Origin: Limosilactobacillus reuteri
GTDB lineage: Bacteria; Bacillota; Bacilli; Lactobacillales; Lactobacillaceae
Assembly: GCF_013694365.1 (NCBI RefSeq)
Contig: NZ_CP059275.1
Span: 1,938,501 to 2,002,500, forward strand
Reading direction: 5' to 3'
DNA: 64,000 bases
Positions 1-9,893 of the stretch are shown here, in pieces (position 1 is the first letter of the stretch; each line of letters begins with the position of its first letter). A model generated the notes under the pieces. It did not search any database. It saw only the letters and a program-made list of their open reading frames with translations, and was not told where the DNA came from. A program made the translations under genes and the position numbers.

Positions 1-1371
1 GTCCGTCCGGCCGATCAATTTATTGTTCAACTATCGCCAAATTTGATGGTTGCGCCTAATGGTCATCCTGAAAAGCCAATTCCTGATTTTAGTGATCAAA
101 ATGGGACTGTTATTGCAATGGGAGCTTATGACCAGGATAAGCACGAACTTGTCTATGCTTTTACCAATTACGTAACCGAGCATCGACAAATAATTGGTGA
201 ATTAGAGGGAGAATTAGCAGTTGATCCTCTAACGACTCCAGAGAACGAATTTGGCTTGGAATGTTTTATAAGTGTTGATGATTACCGAAAAGACTTTACG
301 ATTGATATCGACTATCCAGATCTTGCTAACGACATGTTTCTCGGGATTTCTAGCCGGATGATGCATTTTGATAAGGATCAGCAGCTTTTTGAGGACATTA
401 TCTATGTTAATCCAGCACAAAAAGACCTTAATCATGCCTATATTGTCTTTAATACGAGTGATCTAGTGGAAGAATTATCTAATGCCATCGTCAAACCGTC
501 AACAATGCGGATTGAGATTTATCGTAATTCACGGGGATTAAAATTACCTCAATCATATGGGGTAAACTTTCAGCGACTAAGGGATATTACTAATCGATTC
601 CCGGTAGTGGAAGGCGATCACCTTGTCGAGACACCTTATACAATGTCCTTTGCTGATAACAAGATGCGATTGAATTTTGGCGCCGATCACACGAATGATT
701 CCTATATTATTAGGGTAATTGGCCAATATAATGGTGAACTTGATGGAACAGTACGATTGCGGGCTCGTTTATTTGGGATGGACCAGCAAAATGTTTATAT
801 GAGTAATTCTACTGCTGCAACAGCTGCTGGAACTTCAATGATCGCAAGGGGGCATGCTATTTCTAAGGAGAAGTTAGCGGAGGAGACAGCGGACACAACA
901 GAAGATTTGAAGCAAGACGAACATTTTGTCAATGTGGAAGAACCTCTTGAATCTACAGCAGTTGAAGAAGTGCGAGAAGAAGCTGATATTCCATCTGCTT
1001 CTGATGGTCAAGAACAATTTCCTAGTTCTCAAGCGGAAGAAGATGAAACGCCAATCGAAGAAAAGCAGGCGGAAGCTCCTGCAGTTAGTGGAGCAGTCGG
1101 CGGGGATGAATTATCAATCTCCTTTGACGTCACTCCTCAAACGGCACCGGCAGAGGTTATAGAAGAAGCTGAATCTTCAGATGACAAAGAGGAGCTTACT
1201 ATATCTGAAGAATCCGCAGTGTCTGAGTCTGCTGTTGAAATTAAAGTTAGTGAAGAGGAGACAAGCGCAGCACCCCTACCAATGCCGGGACGACGACCAC
1301 CGCGCCGGCACAGTCGTTTTCAAAATACAATCCGGTCGAATCATTCGTTGCGTCATTTGCGGAGATTCTAA
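1..1371 (+). CDS. Unrecognised protein with acidic tail, 5'-truncated by window edge
   Basis: The frame is open from base 1, so the real start lies upstream; TTG 43 is only the first candidate inside the window. Counting from there, about 270 residues look globular, without signal peptide or membrane segment. From about residue 285 the protein becomes a Glu-rich low-complexity tail and ends in a short basic stretch (PGRRPPRRHSR). I see no motif I can name. It precedes two tandem glycosyltransferases, and a GGAG lies 7 bases before the next GTG start, so this particular gene order is probably native. A role in the same wall-polymer or glycoprotein pathway is only a guess from position. Confidence 0.7.
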   Translation, partial: VRPADQFIVQLSPNLMVAPNGHPEKPIPDFSDQNGTVIAMGAYDQDKHELVYAFTNYVTEHRQIIGELEGELAVDPLTTPENEFGLECFISVDDYRKDFTIDIDYPDLANDMFLGISSRMMHFDKDQQLFEDIIYVNPAQKDLNHAYIVFNTSDLVEELSNAIVKPSTMRIEIYRNSRGLKLPQSYGVNFQRLRDITNRFPVVEGDHLVETPYTMSFADNKMRLNFGADHTNDSYIIRVIGQYNGELDGTVRLRARLFGMDQQNVYMSNSTAATAAGTSMIARGHAISKEKLAEETADTTEDLKQDEHFVNVEEPLESTAVEEVREEADIPSASDGQEQFPSSQAEEDETPIEEKQAEAPAVSGAVGGDELSISFDVTPQTAPAEVIEEAESSDDKEELTISEESAVSESAVEIKVSEEETSAAPLPMPGRRPPRRHSRFQNTIRSNHSLRHLRRF

Positions 1372-2874
1372 GTGTACTTTTTTGTAAACCAATACTTATT
1401 AAGTAGCAACTCCAGTGTTGAACATGCTGAATTAAAACGACTAGCCCTATTTAAAAAGCATGGTGGAGAAGCTAAATTGGTGACCCGTGACTTCGACCTC
1501 GTTCTTCATGATACCATCAAAAAATTTGGTTTAACTAACGACCAAATTGTTAATATGTATGACTTTTTTGCAAACACGACTGATTACCAAGGCAAAAAGC
1601 TCCATACTGAGGATTTACCTTTACCAATTGACTATCAAGTAGGAACTGGAAATAACTATCGCGAAGTAAAAGATGGTGACCGCCTTGTTTGCGAAGTTCA
1701 CTTTGCGGCTGGAACGATTGGGCAAGTTAACCATGTTGATTACTTTGATCTTGCTGGTAATATGACTCTTCGCCAACAATATGATATTCGTGGTTTTAAG
1801 GCAGCTGACGAATTTTTTGGTGAAGATGGACAGGAATACTATGCGCGTTATTACCGCCCCAATGGAGAAACGTATCTTGAACGGTATTTTGTAAAATCGG
1901 TTGAAAATACCCCAATTAATTCGCTGAATGTCTTACGTAATTATCAGGGGCAAGATCGCTTCTTTGATTCTTTAGAAGACCTCTTTATTTTCTTTTTGGA
2001 TGAATTGAATAAGGCAAATGGTGAGGATAATGTGTTTATTGCTGACCGACCAGCTGTTGCGATTAAACCGGTTCAATCAATGATGACAAAAGCAAAGAAA
2101 TTTTTGTGGCTTCCGATGAACCAGGTTAACGATGGTCAGAACTTAATAAATGGTCCCTTAAATCCGATGTTGCAAGGTCCTGTTACTACGGATGCGGACA
2201 AGTGGGATGGTGTAATCGTCATGACTGCTAAACAAGCGGAGATTCTCCAGCAACAAATTCACAATGCTGTACCAATCTATGTAATTAATGGGACCCCCGT
2301 TCTTGCTAACTATGCGCGGATTAATGAAGCTGATCGGACACCGGGTCAATTGATTTACGTTGGAAGATTGGCAGAAGATAAGCAAACTAGTCAACTAATC
2401 AATATGTTTGCGCAGATTCATCAGCAAGTATCTGAAAGTAAGCTAACTTTCTATGGGTATGGCACTGGTGAAGATATGGATAACTATAAAAAACAGGTTA
2501 AAAGCCTTGGATTAGATGGGTCAATTGAGTTTGCTGGTTACCAGATATCATTAGATGAGGCATATGATCAAGCTCAATTATTTGTTGATGCAAGTCGAAT
2601 CGATGCACAGCCATTAGCGATGGGCGAGGCCTTAAACCATGGGGTACCAGTTGTTTCCTATGATTACCTTTATGGACCGCGTGAAATGGTAATTTCAGGT
2701 AAAAATGGTGAGATCATTCCTTTAAATAACCAGGGACAGTTTATTCAAACCGTCGTCAAATTATTACAAGACCGAGATGAACTGCAAAGCTTAAGTACTG
2801 GTGCCTATGACAATCTAGATGAATTGGTAGAAGAAAAAACTTGGAAGCAATGGCAACAACTATCAGCTATTTAG
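1372..2874 (+). CDS. TagE-like family 4 glycosyltransferase (possibly degenerate partner)
   Basis: A 500-residue cytosolic protein of the GT4 type, resembling poly(glycerol-phosphate) alpha-glucosyltransferases (TagE) that decorate wall teichoic acid. The N-terminus has SSVEHAELKRLALF, which recurs in the next gene as SGIEHAQIKRLHLF. A C-terminal GT-B nucleotide-sugar domain starts near residue 325 with YVGRLAEDK. The usual E-x7-E donor motif reads D411-x7-E419 (SRIDAQPLAMGEA), so the first acid is Asp rather than Glu. The start is GTG, supported by GGAG 7 bases upstream inside the preceding gene. A non-catalytic or altered-specificity partner of the following enzyme is possible. Accessory-Sec GtfA/GtfB is an alternative family assignment. 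Confidence 0.65.
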   Translation: MYFFVNQYLLSSNSSVEHAELKRLALFKKHGGEAKLVTRDFDLVLHDTIKKFGLTNDQIVNMYDFFANTTDYQGKKLHTEDLPLPIDYQVGTGNNYREVKDGDRLVCEVHFAAGTIGQVNHVDYFDLAGNMTLRQQYDIRGFKAADEFFGEDGQEYYARYYRPNGETYLERYFVKSVENTPINSLNVLRNYQGQDRFFDSLEDLFIFFLDELNKANGEDNVFIADRPAVAIKPVQSMMTKAKKFLWLPMNQVNDGQNLINGPLNPMLQGPVTTDADKWDGVIVMTAKQAEILQQQIHNAVPIYVINGTPVLANYARINEADRTPGQLIYVGRLAEDKQTSQLINMFAQIHQQVSESKLTFYGYGTGEDMDNYKKQVKSLGLDGSIEFAGYQISLDEAYDQAQLFVDASRIDAQPLAMGEALNHGVPVVSYDYLYGPREMVISGKNGEIIPLNNQGQFIQTVVKLLQDRDELQSLSTGAYDNLDELVEEKTWKQWQQLSAI

Positions 2875-4416
2875 ATGCTTTTTTTCCTAAACGATAATAT
2901 TCAACGAAACAAATCAGGAATTGAGCATGCGCAAATTAAGCGTCTGCATCTGTTTGAAAAATATCATCAACCAGCTAAGATTGTTACCCGGCAATATTCG
3001 AATGAATTACACTTGGTAACAGCAGAAGCAGGGATTGATGATCGTAACTTTATTAACTTGTTTGATTATTTTCAGGAGGCTTGTGAGGTCCCGCAAAAGA
3101 ATATTCGGATTAAAGATATTCCGGTTAACCCCCATTGGGAGCGCAAGGCTGATGGGATTAATTATAATTATTATCAAAATGGCAAACGTATTCTCTATAT
3201 TCGTCGGCGCAGTGATACTGATCGGCGGGTAATTAATATTCAATATTTTGATCATTATGGAAAGCTTCTCAAAGTTAGTTGGTTTGACAGCCGCGGTTTT
3301 ATCTCGGTCGAACAACTTTATGACTGGGATGGAAAAATGGCAACGGAAAACTATTACCGTCCAGATGGAACCTTAGCAATCCAGCTAGCCCACCAGCATG
3401 ATAAGCGGGGAAGGGAAATTAAAACTTACCATCTTTTTAATTACCATGGTCGTGATTATCAATTCAGTGGCTTTGACCAGTTAACCCGGTTTTTCCTCGA
3501 TGAGTTGGTCACTGACAAGCAAATCTGTGGTGAAGGTCCGGTTGGCTTTGTCGTTGACCGAGTTTATGAACTAGGCTGGGCAGTTCTGCACATGAAGCAC
3601 CGGGTTTTTCGGGTTCTTCAACTGCATAATGACCATGTTAATAATCCTGATGATATGCTTCATTCTACCCTTAATTATAACTATGATTGGGGACTTAAGC
3701 ACCTCCAAGATTGGGATGGGGTCATTGCCTTAACTCCGCAACAACAAGAAGATCTTCAAGATCGGTTTGGCAAGTTTGGTGTAAAGATCTACCGGATTCC
3801 TGGTCCGATTGTTCCTGCGGCAGTTATTGATAAGCATCATGTTCCTTTTAAAAAGCGAACGAAAAAACAAGTTGTCATGGTTGCTCGCTTGTCTCCCGAA
3901 AAACAGCAAGATCACCTATTGAAAGCATGGCCACAAGTACTAGCCGCTGTTCCAGATGCCAAGCTCGATTTTTGGGGATACGCTAATGATGATTTTGATA
4001 AGACGCTCAATAAAATTGTCAAAGAGGAAGCGATTAATAGTTCTGTGACCTTCCATGGGTATACAGATAACGTCAATTCGGTTTACGAAGATGCGCAATT
4101 ACTCATTTTGCCAAGTCGGGCTGAAGGGTTACCACTATCTTTAGTGGAAGCTCAGTCCCATGGGTTGCCGATTATTGCTAATGACATAAAATATGGTCCT
4201 TCAGATGTCGTTATTGATCAACAGGATGGATTGCTGACCAAGAACGGTGATATTGATGGACTTGCTCAAGCGATCATTCGCTTATTGCGAGATCAAGAGC
4301 AATTAGCGCAGATGAGTGAAAATGCTTATGCTGATAGTGAGCGTTATTCTGAACCAAACGTGATGAAGTTATGGAATGAATTGGTTGCTGACATGAAGGA
4401 AAAGGGGGAAGAGTAA
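2875..4416 (+). CDS. TagE-like family 4 glycosyltransferase
   Basis: A 513-residue GT4 glycosyltransferase, paralogous to the preceding gene along its whole length. The likely role is transfer of a hexose from a nucleotide sugar to a glycerol-phosphate wall polymer. The GT-B domain starts near residue 325 (MVARLSPEKQQDH) and carries an intact E417-x7-E425 motif (SRAEGLPLSLVEA). There are no membrane segments. The gene ends in GGGGGAAGAG, which makes a good ribosome site for the next gene, so the two probably follow each other natively. Substrate and polymer are inferred from family resemblance only. Confidence 0.7.
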   Translation: MLFFLNDNIQRNKSGIEHAQIKRLHLFEKYHQPAKIVTRQYSNELHLVTAEAGIDDRNFINLFDYFQEACEVPQKNIRIKDIPVNPHWERKADGINYNYYQNGKRILYIRRRSDTDRRVINIQYFDHYGKLLKVSWFDSRGFISVEQLYDWDGKMATENYYRPDGTLAIQLAHQHDKRGREIKTYHLFNYHGRDYQFSGFDQLTRFFLDELVTDKQICGEGPVGFVVDRVYELGWAVLHMKHRVFRVLQLHNDHVNNPDDMLHSTLNYNYDWGLKHLQDWDGVIALTPQQQEDLQDRFGKFGVKIYRIPGPIVPAAVIDKHHVPFKKRTKKQVVMVARLSPEKQQDHLLKAWPQVLAAVPDAKLDFWGYANDDFDKTLNKIVKEEAINSSVTFHGYTDNVNSVYEDAQLLILPSRAEGLPLSLVEAQSHGLPIIANDIKYGPSDVVIDQQDGLLTKNGDIDGLAQAIIRLLRDQEQLAQMSENAYADSERYSEPNVMKLWNELVADMKEKGEE

Positions 4417-4821
4417 ATGCAAAACCCATTTGGTAATAACAATAATGATAACCAAAATCCGTTTAACTTAAACAATCTCCCCCTCCCACCAAATTACGCT
4501 AAAATCGTTAATGACCAGGGGGATATCCGAATCGCCAAAGTCGGCTTTTCTTGGACAACTCTTTGGTTCGGGCCACTGCCAGCTCTTTTTCGCGCGGATT
4601 ACTATAATTTCATTTTAATGATTGTATTAACCCTCGATTATGCTTTGGTAGCCCTTTTCTTTGGACTTAATGCCCTGTTCCAATTCCCATGGCCTTCTGT
4701 TTTCTTTGGCTTTTTCTATAATATGATGTACTTCCGACACCTATTTACTAAGGGTTATCGACCAGCTGACCAGCGTTCACGGGAACTGCTTACCCGGGCA
4801 CGTTATTGGAAGGGCAATTAA
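4417..4821 (+). CDS. DUF2628-like small membrane protein
   Basis: A 134-residue protein with an Asn-rich soluble N-terminus of about 30 residues, followed by a conserved-looking block (FSWTTLWFGPLPALFRADY) and two or three hydrophobic segments between residues 45 and 105. This resembles DUF2628/HrgC-type membrane proteins of unknown function. A strong GGGGGAAGAG site at the end of the preceding gene supports this ATG. The C-terminus is short and basic. Confidence 0.6.
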   Translation: MQNPFGNNNNDNQNPFNLNNLPLPPNYAKIVNDQGDIRIAKVGFSWTTLWFGPLPALFRADYYNFILMIVLTLDYALVALFFGLNALFQFPWPSVFFGFFYNMMYFRHLFTKGYRPADQRSRELLTRARYWKGN

Positions 4822-4827
4822 TTGATA

Positions 4828-4953
4828 ATCGAGTAGGAGATAATTGATTAGTTCAATTATCGACCTCTCACACCACCGTACGTACGGTTCCGTATACGGC
4901 GGTTCGACAACTTAATCACATTGAATTGACTGGAGCGTCTTGGACATATTCAT
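4828..4953 (-). mobile_element. Group II intron 3' end fragment (domains V/VI plus maturase tail)
   Basis: On the minus strand this reads from the last codons of an intron maturase (SKTLQSIQCD) into a domain V hairpin with CCGTACGTACGG, a domain VI helix (GATAATTG/CAATTATC) and a 3' terminus CTCCTACTCGAT. Near-identical copies lie at 29652, 35418 and 55076 (minus) and 6099-6246 (plus). The left edge is the true intron 3' end. The right edge stops in the palindrome GGACATATTCAT, as do other copies. Confidence 0.8.
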
Positions 4954-4976
4954 AAGGGAAAAGAGGTTATATAAAT

Positions 4977-5431
4977 ATGGCTAATAAATTAAATAGCTTA
5001 GCCCATACGAAGTGGTTATGTAAGTATCACATCGTATTCATACCAAAGTATAGACGTAAAGCGATCTTCAATCAATACCGAACCCGAGAGATTATATTCG
5101 TTTATTGTGCAAATATAAGAGAGTAGAAATAATTGAAGGTCATATGATGCCAGATCATGTGCACTTGTTAGTAAGTATTCCGCCGAAGCTAAGTGTCTCG
5201 TAGTTTATGGGATACTTAAAAGGGAAAAGTGCATTAATGATGTTTGATCGACATGCAAACTTAAAATACAAATATGGGAACCGACATTTTTTGGCTGAAG
5301 GCTACTATGTGATTACAGTTGGATTAAATGAATCCACGATAAAGAAGTATATCCGAGATCAAGAGAAACGTGATATATCAATGGATAAGCTAACAAGTGT
5401 GGAATATTCGGACCCTTTTAAGGGTAAGTGA
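4977..5431 (+). pseudogene. tnpA: IS200-family TnpA transposase, frameshifted
   Basis: The ATG at 4977 has a genuine upstream site (AAGAGG). The N-terminus (MANKLNSLAHTKWLCKYHIV) is typical of the Y1-type IS200 transposase. The frame is lost near 5100 and resumes with the HUH motif in MPDHVHLLVSI. A TAG then interrupts it just before 5207, after which the C-terminus is intact (KYIRDQEKRD, including the likely catalytic Tyr region). The element is inactive as written. Confidence 0.8.
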
Positions 5432-5579
5432 GGTAGTACAAACACCGCTTAAAGCGGTGGCAAAGTAGTCAGAGCATTTTGGCTTGAGCAAAGCGAAAGC
5501 CAGCGCCTTGAGACGCCGGCTTTTATTATCGGCTTATAGCCGATGTGCAAACCACCCGTTTGACGGGTGGTTATGATTT
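5432..5579 (+). mobile_element. IS200 right-end structured region
   Basis: Non-coding stretch after the tnpA stop, rich in perfect hairpins: CACCGCTTAAAGCGGTG, TCGGCTTATAGCCGA and, at the far end, ACCACCCGTTTGACGGGTGGT. This layout fits the subterminal hairpins that Y1 transposases recognise. It ends where a second copy of the tnpA 3' half begins. Confidence 0.6.
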
Positions 5580-5804
5580 ATGGGATACTTAAAAGGGAAA
5601 AGTGCATTAATGATGTTTGATCGACATGCAAACTTAAAATACAAATATGGGAACCGACATTTTTTGGCTGAAGGCTACTATGTGATTACAGTTGGATTAA
5701 ATGAATCCACGATAAAGAAGTATATCCGAGATCAAGAGAAACGTGATATATCAATGGATAAGCTAACAAGTGTGGAATATTCGGACCCTTTTAAGGGTAA
5801 GTGA
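5580..5804 (+). pseudogene. Exact duplicate of IS200 tnpA 3' half
   Basis: Identical, base for base as far as I can read, to 5207-5431: 74 codons starting MGYLKGKSALMM and ending FKGK. It starts exactly at an in-frame ATG and ends exactly at the stop, abutting the next gene. This looks like an extracted coding segment re-inserted beside the original rather than a natural duplication. Confidence 0.75.
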
Positions 5805-6098
5805 ATGCAAAGCATTACGCAGTTCCTAGAAAGACGATTAAAGGTCAAAGTAAATCCAGATAAAAGTAAAGTTGGTAGCCCTTTAGGCTTCTCATTAGGT
5901 GTAAACCAGAATGGTGCTTACGCGCGACCAGCTAAAGAATCACAAAGGCGAGTTAAACACGCGTTAAAGCAATTAACCAAACGTAATCGAGGAGTCTCAA
6001 TTACTAGAATATTTGGGGAAATTCAGCGAAAAATGTGTGGATGGCTCCAATACTATTCAATTGGTAAAATAACAGCGTTTATTCAACGATTAGACTAA
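5805..6098 (+). pseudogene. ltrA: Group II intron reverse transcriptase/maturase fragment
   Basis: 97 codons of the thumb/X-domain end of an intron-encoded protein (NPDKSKVGSPLGFSLG, then MCGWLQYYSIGK). It stops after FIQRLD. The copies near 55 kb continue from FIQRLD for about 80 more residues, so an internal deletion has joined this point to the final KLEQLGLMNMSK segment downstream, which is itself interrupted by a TAG. Non-functional. Confidence 0.75.
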
Positions 6099-6246
6099 AA
6101 AACTGGAACAACTCGGACTAATGAATATGTCCAAGATGCTCTAGTCAATTCAATGTGATTAAGTTGTCGAACCGCCGTATACGGAACCGTACGTACGGTG
6201 GTGTGAGAGGTCGATAATTGAACTAGTCAATTATCTCCTACTCGAT
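6099..6246 (+). mobile_element. Group II intron 3' end fragment
   Basis: Plus-strand counterpart of the 4828-4953 fragment: maturase tail remnant, domain V (GAACCGCC...GTACGTACGG), the domain VI helix and the terminus CTCCTACTCGAT at 6246. Together with 4828-4953 it forms roughly 125-bp inverted repeats around the IS200 and maturase debris. Two bases separate it from the serS ATG. Confidence 0.8.
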
Positions 6247-6248
6247 TT

Positions 6249-7556
6249 ATGTTAGATATTAAAAAGATTCGTCAAGAACCTGATTTTTATAAGGAAAAGT
6301 TAGCTACGCGTGGTGTAAAACCAGAAGAAATTGATGAAGTTATTGCGTTAGATAAAAAGCGACGGGAATTGCTCCAACAAACTGAAACAATGAAGGCGCA
6401 ACGTAATGAAGCATCAAAGAAGATTGGAGAAGCTAAGCGTAATGGTGAATCTGCCGATGCTGCCATTAAGGAAACTCGTGAACTTGGTGATAAGATCAAG
6501 GAATTGGACGCTGAACTTGAAGTAAATAATGCTGAACTCCATGATAAGATGGCTCATCTTCCGAATGTTCCTCACGATGGTGTTCCAGTTAGTTTAACGG
6601 AAGACGGTGCCGTTGAATTACGGAGAGTGGGTAAGGTTCGCGACTTTGATTTTGAGCCTAAGCATCACTGGGATATTGGTGAAAATCTTGGTATTTTAGA
6701 CTTTGATCGCGCTGGTAAGGTTTCTGGTGCGCGTTTTGTCTACTACTTAGGGCTTGGTGCTCAGCTTGAACGAGCAGTTTACAACTTCATGCTTGATGAA
6801 CACATGAAGGAAGGATATACCGAAGTCTTACCACCATATATCGTCAATGCTGATTCAATGTACGGTACTGGTCAATTCCCTAAGTTCAAAGAAGGAGTTT
6901 ACCAAGTTAACGGTGAGGATATGACTTTGATTCCAACTGCTGAAGTTCCATTGACTAATTACTACCGTGGCGAAGTTATCCCAACTGAAGAATTACCAGT
7001 TTACGTTACTGCTTTAACACCATCATTCCGTTCTGAAGCGGGAGCAGCGGGTCGTGATACCCGAGGATTGATCCGGATGCACCAATTCAATAAGGTAGAA
7101 ATGGTTAAATACACTAAGCCAGAGAACTCATGGGATGAACTTGAAAAGATGACGGCTAACGCTGAAAATATCTTGAAGAAGTTAAACTTGCCATACCATG
7201 TTATTACCTTAACTACTGGTGACATGAGCTTTACTGCATCTGAAACCCATGATCTTGAATTGTGGATGCCAGCACAAAATAAGTATCGTGAAGTTTCAAG
7301 TTGTTCAAACTGCTTGGACTTCCAGGCACGGCGGATGCACACACAATACCGGGATGAAAATGGTAAGTTACAATATGTTCACACACTTAACGGTTCTGGT
7401 TTAGCCGTTGGTCGGACAGTTGCAGCTATCTTGGAAAACTATCAAAACGCTGATGGTTCCGTAACGATTCCAGAAGTATTGGTACCATACATGCATGGTG
7501 TTACTAAGATTACTAAGGAAAATGCGGTTCCTTTCCGTAATAAAGTTAATAAATAA
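6249..7556 (+). CDS. serS: Seryl-tRNA synthetase
   Basis: Complete 435-residue class II aminoacyl-tRNA synthetase that charges tRNA-Ser (and tRNA-Sec where present) with serine in the cytosol. Residues about 1-110 form the charged coiled-coil arm that grips the tRNA long extra arm (starts [18 protein letters not shown]). Motif 2 is [14 protein letters not shown] from about residue 260, and motif 3 is GSGLAVGRT from about 382. Length and motifs are standard. An intron fragment ends two bases before the ATG, so no native promoter or T-box leader is present here. Confidence 0.97.
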   Translation: MLDIKKIRQEPDFYKEKLATRGVKPEEIDEVIALDKKRRELLQQTETMKAQRNEASKKIGEAKRNGESADAAIKETRELGDKIKELDAELEVNNAELHDKMAHLPNVPHDGVPVSLTEDGAVELRRVGKVRDFDFEPKHHWDIGENLGILDFDRAGKVSGARFVYYLGLGAQLERAVYNFMLDEHMKEGYTEVLPPYIVNADSMYGTGQFPKFKEGVYQVNGEDMTLIPTAEVPLTNYYRGEVIPTEELPVYVTALTPSFRSEAGAAGRDTRGLIRMHQFNKVEMVKYTKPENSWDELEKMTANAENILKKLNLPYHVITLTTGDMSFTASETHDLELWMPAQNKYREVSSCSNCLDFQARRMHTQYRDENGKLQYVHTLNGSGLAVGRTVAAILENYQNADGSVTIPEVLVPYMHGVTKITKENAVPFRNKVNK

Positions 7557-9020
7557 ATGCATAGCAGCAAGATAAAAAATATGATCATCACCATTGTTGC
7601 AGTTCTTGGAATTGTAGTGGGGTGGCAAATGGTCGAGCCTCAGCAGGTATCTGCTGCCGAACCGACTTATACGTTTGCAACTAATAACACCTTTGAACCC
7701 TTTGAAATTCAAGATAGTAAAGGTGGGTACTCAGGAAAGAATCCTGGGATTGAAATTGAAATGCTTAAGAAAATTGCTAAGCATGAGCATTTTAAGTATG
7801 AACTGAAGTCAATGAGCTTTAATGGTGACTTACAAGCTCTTGAAGCAGGACAAGTTGATGCAGTAATTGCCGGAATGAGCGTTACTGATGAACGAAAAGA
7901 AAAGTATGATTTTTCAACACCTTACTATACTAGTGGGGTTGTTATGGCTGTTGCAAAAGATAGCAATATTAAGTCGATGAGCCAATTAAAAGGCAAAACA
8001 GTTTCAGCTAAGTCAGGAACGAGTGCGGCATTATTTTTGAAGAACAACCAAAAGAAATATGGTTACAAAATTCGCTACTTTGATTCCTCAAATACGATGT
8101 GGAACGATGTGAAGACTGGGAATACAGCAGCTACTTTTGATGATGGCCCTGTTCTTGAATACGGAATTAAAGAAGGTGTCCCACTTAAGGTTGTGACAAA
8201 GAAGCCAATTGATGCGCAACCAGTTGCCGTTGGATATCAAAAGGGCAAGAACTTAGAATTACAGAAAAAAATGAATGATGGGATCAAATGGCTAAAAGAT
8301 ACTGGTCAAATGGATCAAATCATTGATAAATATACTAAGAGTGACAAAACAACGAAGGACAGTGCGACTGATCGGACAATCCTGGGATTAATCCGCGCCA
8401 ATTATCCTGCCTTGCTTCGTGGATTATGGATGACAATTGAATTAACCGTTGTCGGCATTATTTTTGCGATGATTTTTGGGGTAATTTTAGGTGTATTAGG
8501 TATTGCACAAAACAAATTTGCCAATGCTGTTTCTAGTACCCTGATTTATATCTTCCGTGGTATTCCAATGATTGTTTTAGCCTTCTTTATTTACATGGGG
8601 ATTCCAAATGTTATTGGCCATAAAGTTCCATTATTCTTGGCAGGAATCTTAACCTTGACTTTTAACGAAGGGGCCTATATTGGAGCCATTGTTAAAGGTG
8701 GATTTGAATCCGTTAATATTGGACAGTGGGAAGCAGCGCGGAGCTTAGGGTTGCCATATAGCAAAGCCTTGATTAAGGTTATTGCTCCCCAAGGATTTAA
8801 GTTAATGATTCCTTCGTTAGTTAACCAGTTTATTATTACCTTGAAAGATACTTCAATTCTTTCCGCAATCGGTGTAATGGAACTTACACAAACGGGGACT
8901 GTTATCATTTCCCAGAACATGGAAGGATTTAAGATGTGGTTAATTATTGGGACGATGTATATCATTATCATTACCCTGTTGACTTGGTTATCAAACTACG
9001 TACAAAAGAGGATGGCTTAA
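7557..9020 (+). CDS. glnP: Glutamine-type ABC transporter, fused binding protein and permease
   Basis: 487 residues in two parts. A signal/anchor segment is followed by a family 3 amino-acid-binding domain (about 35-265; TFATNNTFEPFEIQ, DAVIAGMSVTDERKEKYDFS). A membrane permease follows (about 278-487) with the EAA loop QWEAARSLGLPYSKALIKV. Such substrate-binding/permease fusions are common in lactic acid bacteria for glutamine, glutamate or other polar amino acids. The gene end carries AAGAGG just before the next ATG, so coupling with the ATPase gene is probably native. Exact substrate is inferred. Confidence 0.9.
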   Translation: MHSSKIKNMIITIVAVLGIVVGWQMVEPQQVSAAEPTYTFATNNTFEPFEIQDSKGGYSGKNPGIEIEMLKKIAKHEHFKYELKSMSFNGDLQALEAGQVDAVIAGMSVTDERKEKYDFSTPYYTSGVVMAVAKDSNIKSMSQLKGKTVSAKSGTSAALFLKNNQKKYGYKIRYFDSSNTMWNDVKTGNTAATFDDGPVLEYGIKEGVPLKVVTKKPIDAQPVAVGYQKGKNLELQKKMNDGIKWLKDTGQMDQIIDKYTKSDKTTKDSATDRTILGLIRANYPALLRGLWMTIELTVVGIIFAMIFGVILGVLGIAQNKFANAVSSTLIYIFRGIPMIVLAFFIYMGIPNVIGHKVPLFLAGILTLTFNEGAYIGAIVKGGFESVNIGQWEAARSLGLPYSKALIKVIAPQGFKLMIPSLVNQFIITLKDTSILSAIGVMELTQTGTVIISQNMEGFKMWLIIGTMYIIIITLLTWLSNYVQKRMA

Positions 9021-9764
9021 ATGGATAAAAACTATAAAGTACAAGTAAAAAATCTGCACAAAAGTTATGGAAGTAATGAAGTGCTGAAGGGTATTAGCTT
9101 GGACGTAAAACCCAATGAGGTGGTTTGCATGATTGGGCCATCAGGATCGGGTAAAAGTACCTTTCTTCGTTGCATTAATAAGCTTGAAGAACCAAATAGC
9201 GGCCATATTTATATTGATGGCTACGATATTGCTGATCCGCAAGTAAATATTAATAAGGTTCGGGAAAATATCGGGATGGTTTTTCAGCACTTTAATCTCT
9301 TTCCAAATATGAATGTTTTGGAGAATATCACTTTGGCACCTATTCAACTTGGCAAGATGACCAAGGAAGAGGCAGAAAAGGACGCGATGCACTATCTTGA
9401 CTTAGTTGGGCTGGCTGATAAAGCGGGGGCAGATCCAACCAAGCTGTCTGGAGGTCAAAAGCAACGGGTAGCCATCGCCCGTGCCCTTGCAATGAAACCG
9501 GATGTAATGCTCTTTGATGAACCAACGAGTGCCCTTGACCCTGAAATGGTAGGGGATGTTTTGGAAGTAATGAAACGGTTAGCGCAAGAAGGAATGACCA
9601 TGATCGTGGTAACTCACGAAATGGGATTTGCTAAGCAAGTTGCTGATCGGGTGGTTTTCTTCCATAATGGTGATATTCGGGAACAAGGCACCCCAGAAGA
9701 GATTTTTGATAATCCACAACATCCAGATACGAAGAATTTCTTGGATAAAGTGCTAAATATTTAA
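9021..9764 (+). CDS. glnQ: Amino acid ABC transporter ATP-binding protein
   Basis: 247-residue ABC ATPase, partner of the preceding fused permease, powering uptake at the inner face of the membrane. Walker [10 protein letters not shown] is at residues 39-47, the Q-loop lies in [11 protein letters not shown], the signature LSGGQKQR is near 142, and Walker [12 protein letters not shown] is near 166 with a switch His in [10 protein letters not shown]. Length and motifs are typical of the polar-amino-acid (GlnQ/HisP) subfamily. Confidence 0.93.
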   Translation: MDKNYKVQVKNLHKSYGSNEVLKGISLDVKPNEVVCMIGPSGSGKSTFLRCINKLEEPNSGHIYIDGYDIADPQVNINKVRENIGMVFQHFNLFPNMNVLENITLAPIQLGKMTKEEAEKDAMHYLDLVGLADKAGADPTKLSGGQKQRVAIARALAMKPDVMLFDEPTSALDPEMVGDVLEVMKRLAQEGMTMIVVTHEMGFAKQVADRVVFFHNGDIREQGTPEEIFDNPQHPDTKNFLDKVLNI

Positions 9765-9893
9765 ATGCCATTTAATTGGATCCAGCTTTCAACAAATGCT
9801 AGATTCTCTGTCAACCAATTATTAGAAGTTACTCATTATTATAATGATTATTCTAACTTTGTCAAATTTAAATTACTAAAAGTCAGTCGATAA
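9765..9893 (+). CDS. Short unrecognised open frame (42 aa)
   Basis: ATG-to-TAA frame that exactly fills the gap between the glnQ stop and the next ATG. The product begins MPFNWIQLSTNARF and ends in a basic stretch (KFKLLKVSR). No signal, membrane segment or known motif. Its perfect abutment on both sides shows it was treated as a gene by whatever built this sequence; it may be a fragment of a longer gene. Confidence 0.4.
   Translation: MPFNWIQLSTNARFSVNQLLEVTHYYNDYSNFVKFKLLKVSR

Noticed and set aside
3007..3315. Minus-strand 102-codon frame inside the second glycosyltransferase
   Set aside because: Fully covered by a well-supported plus-strand gene; low-complexity Ile/Asn product with no ribosome site.
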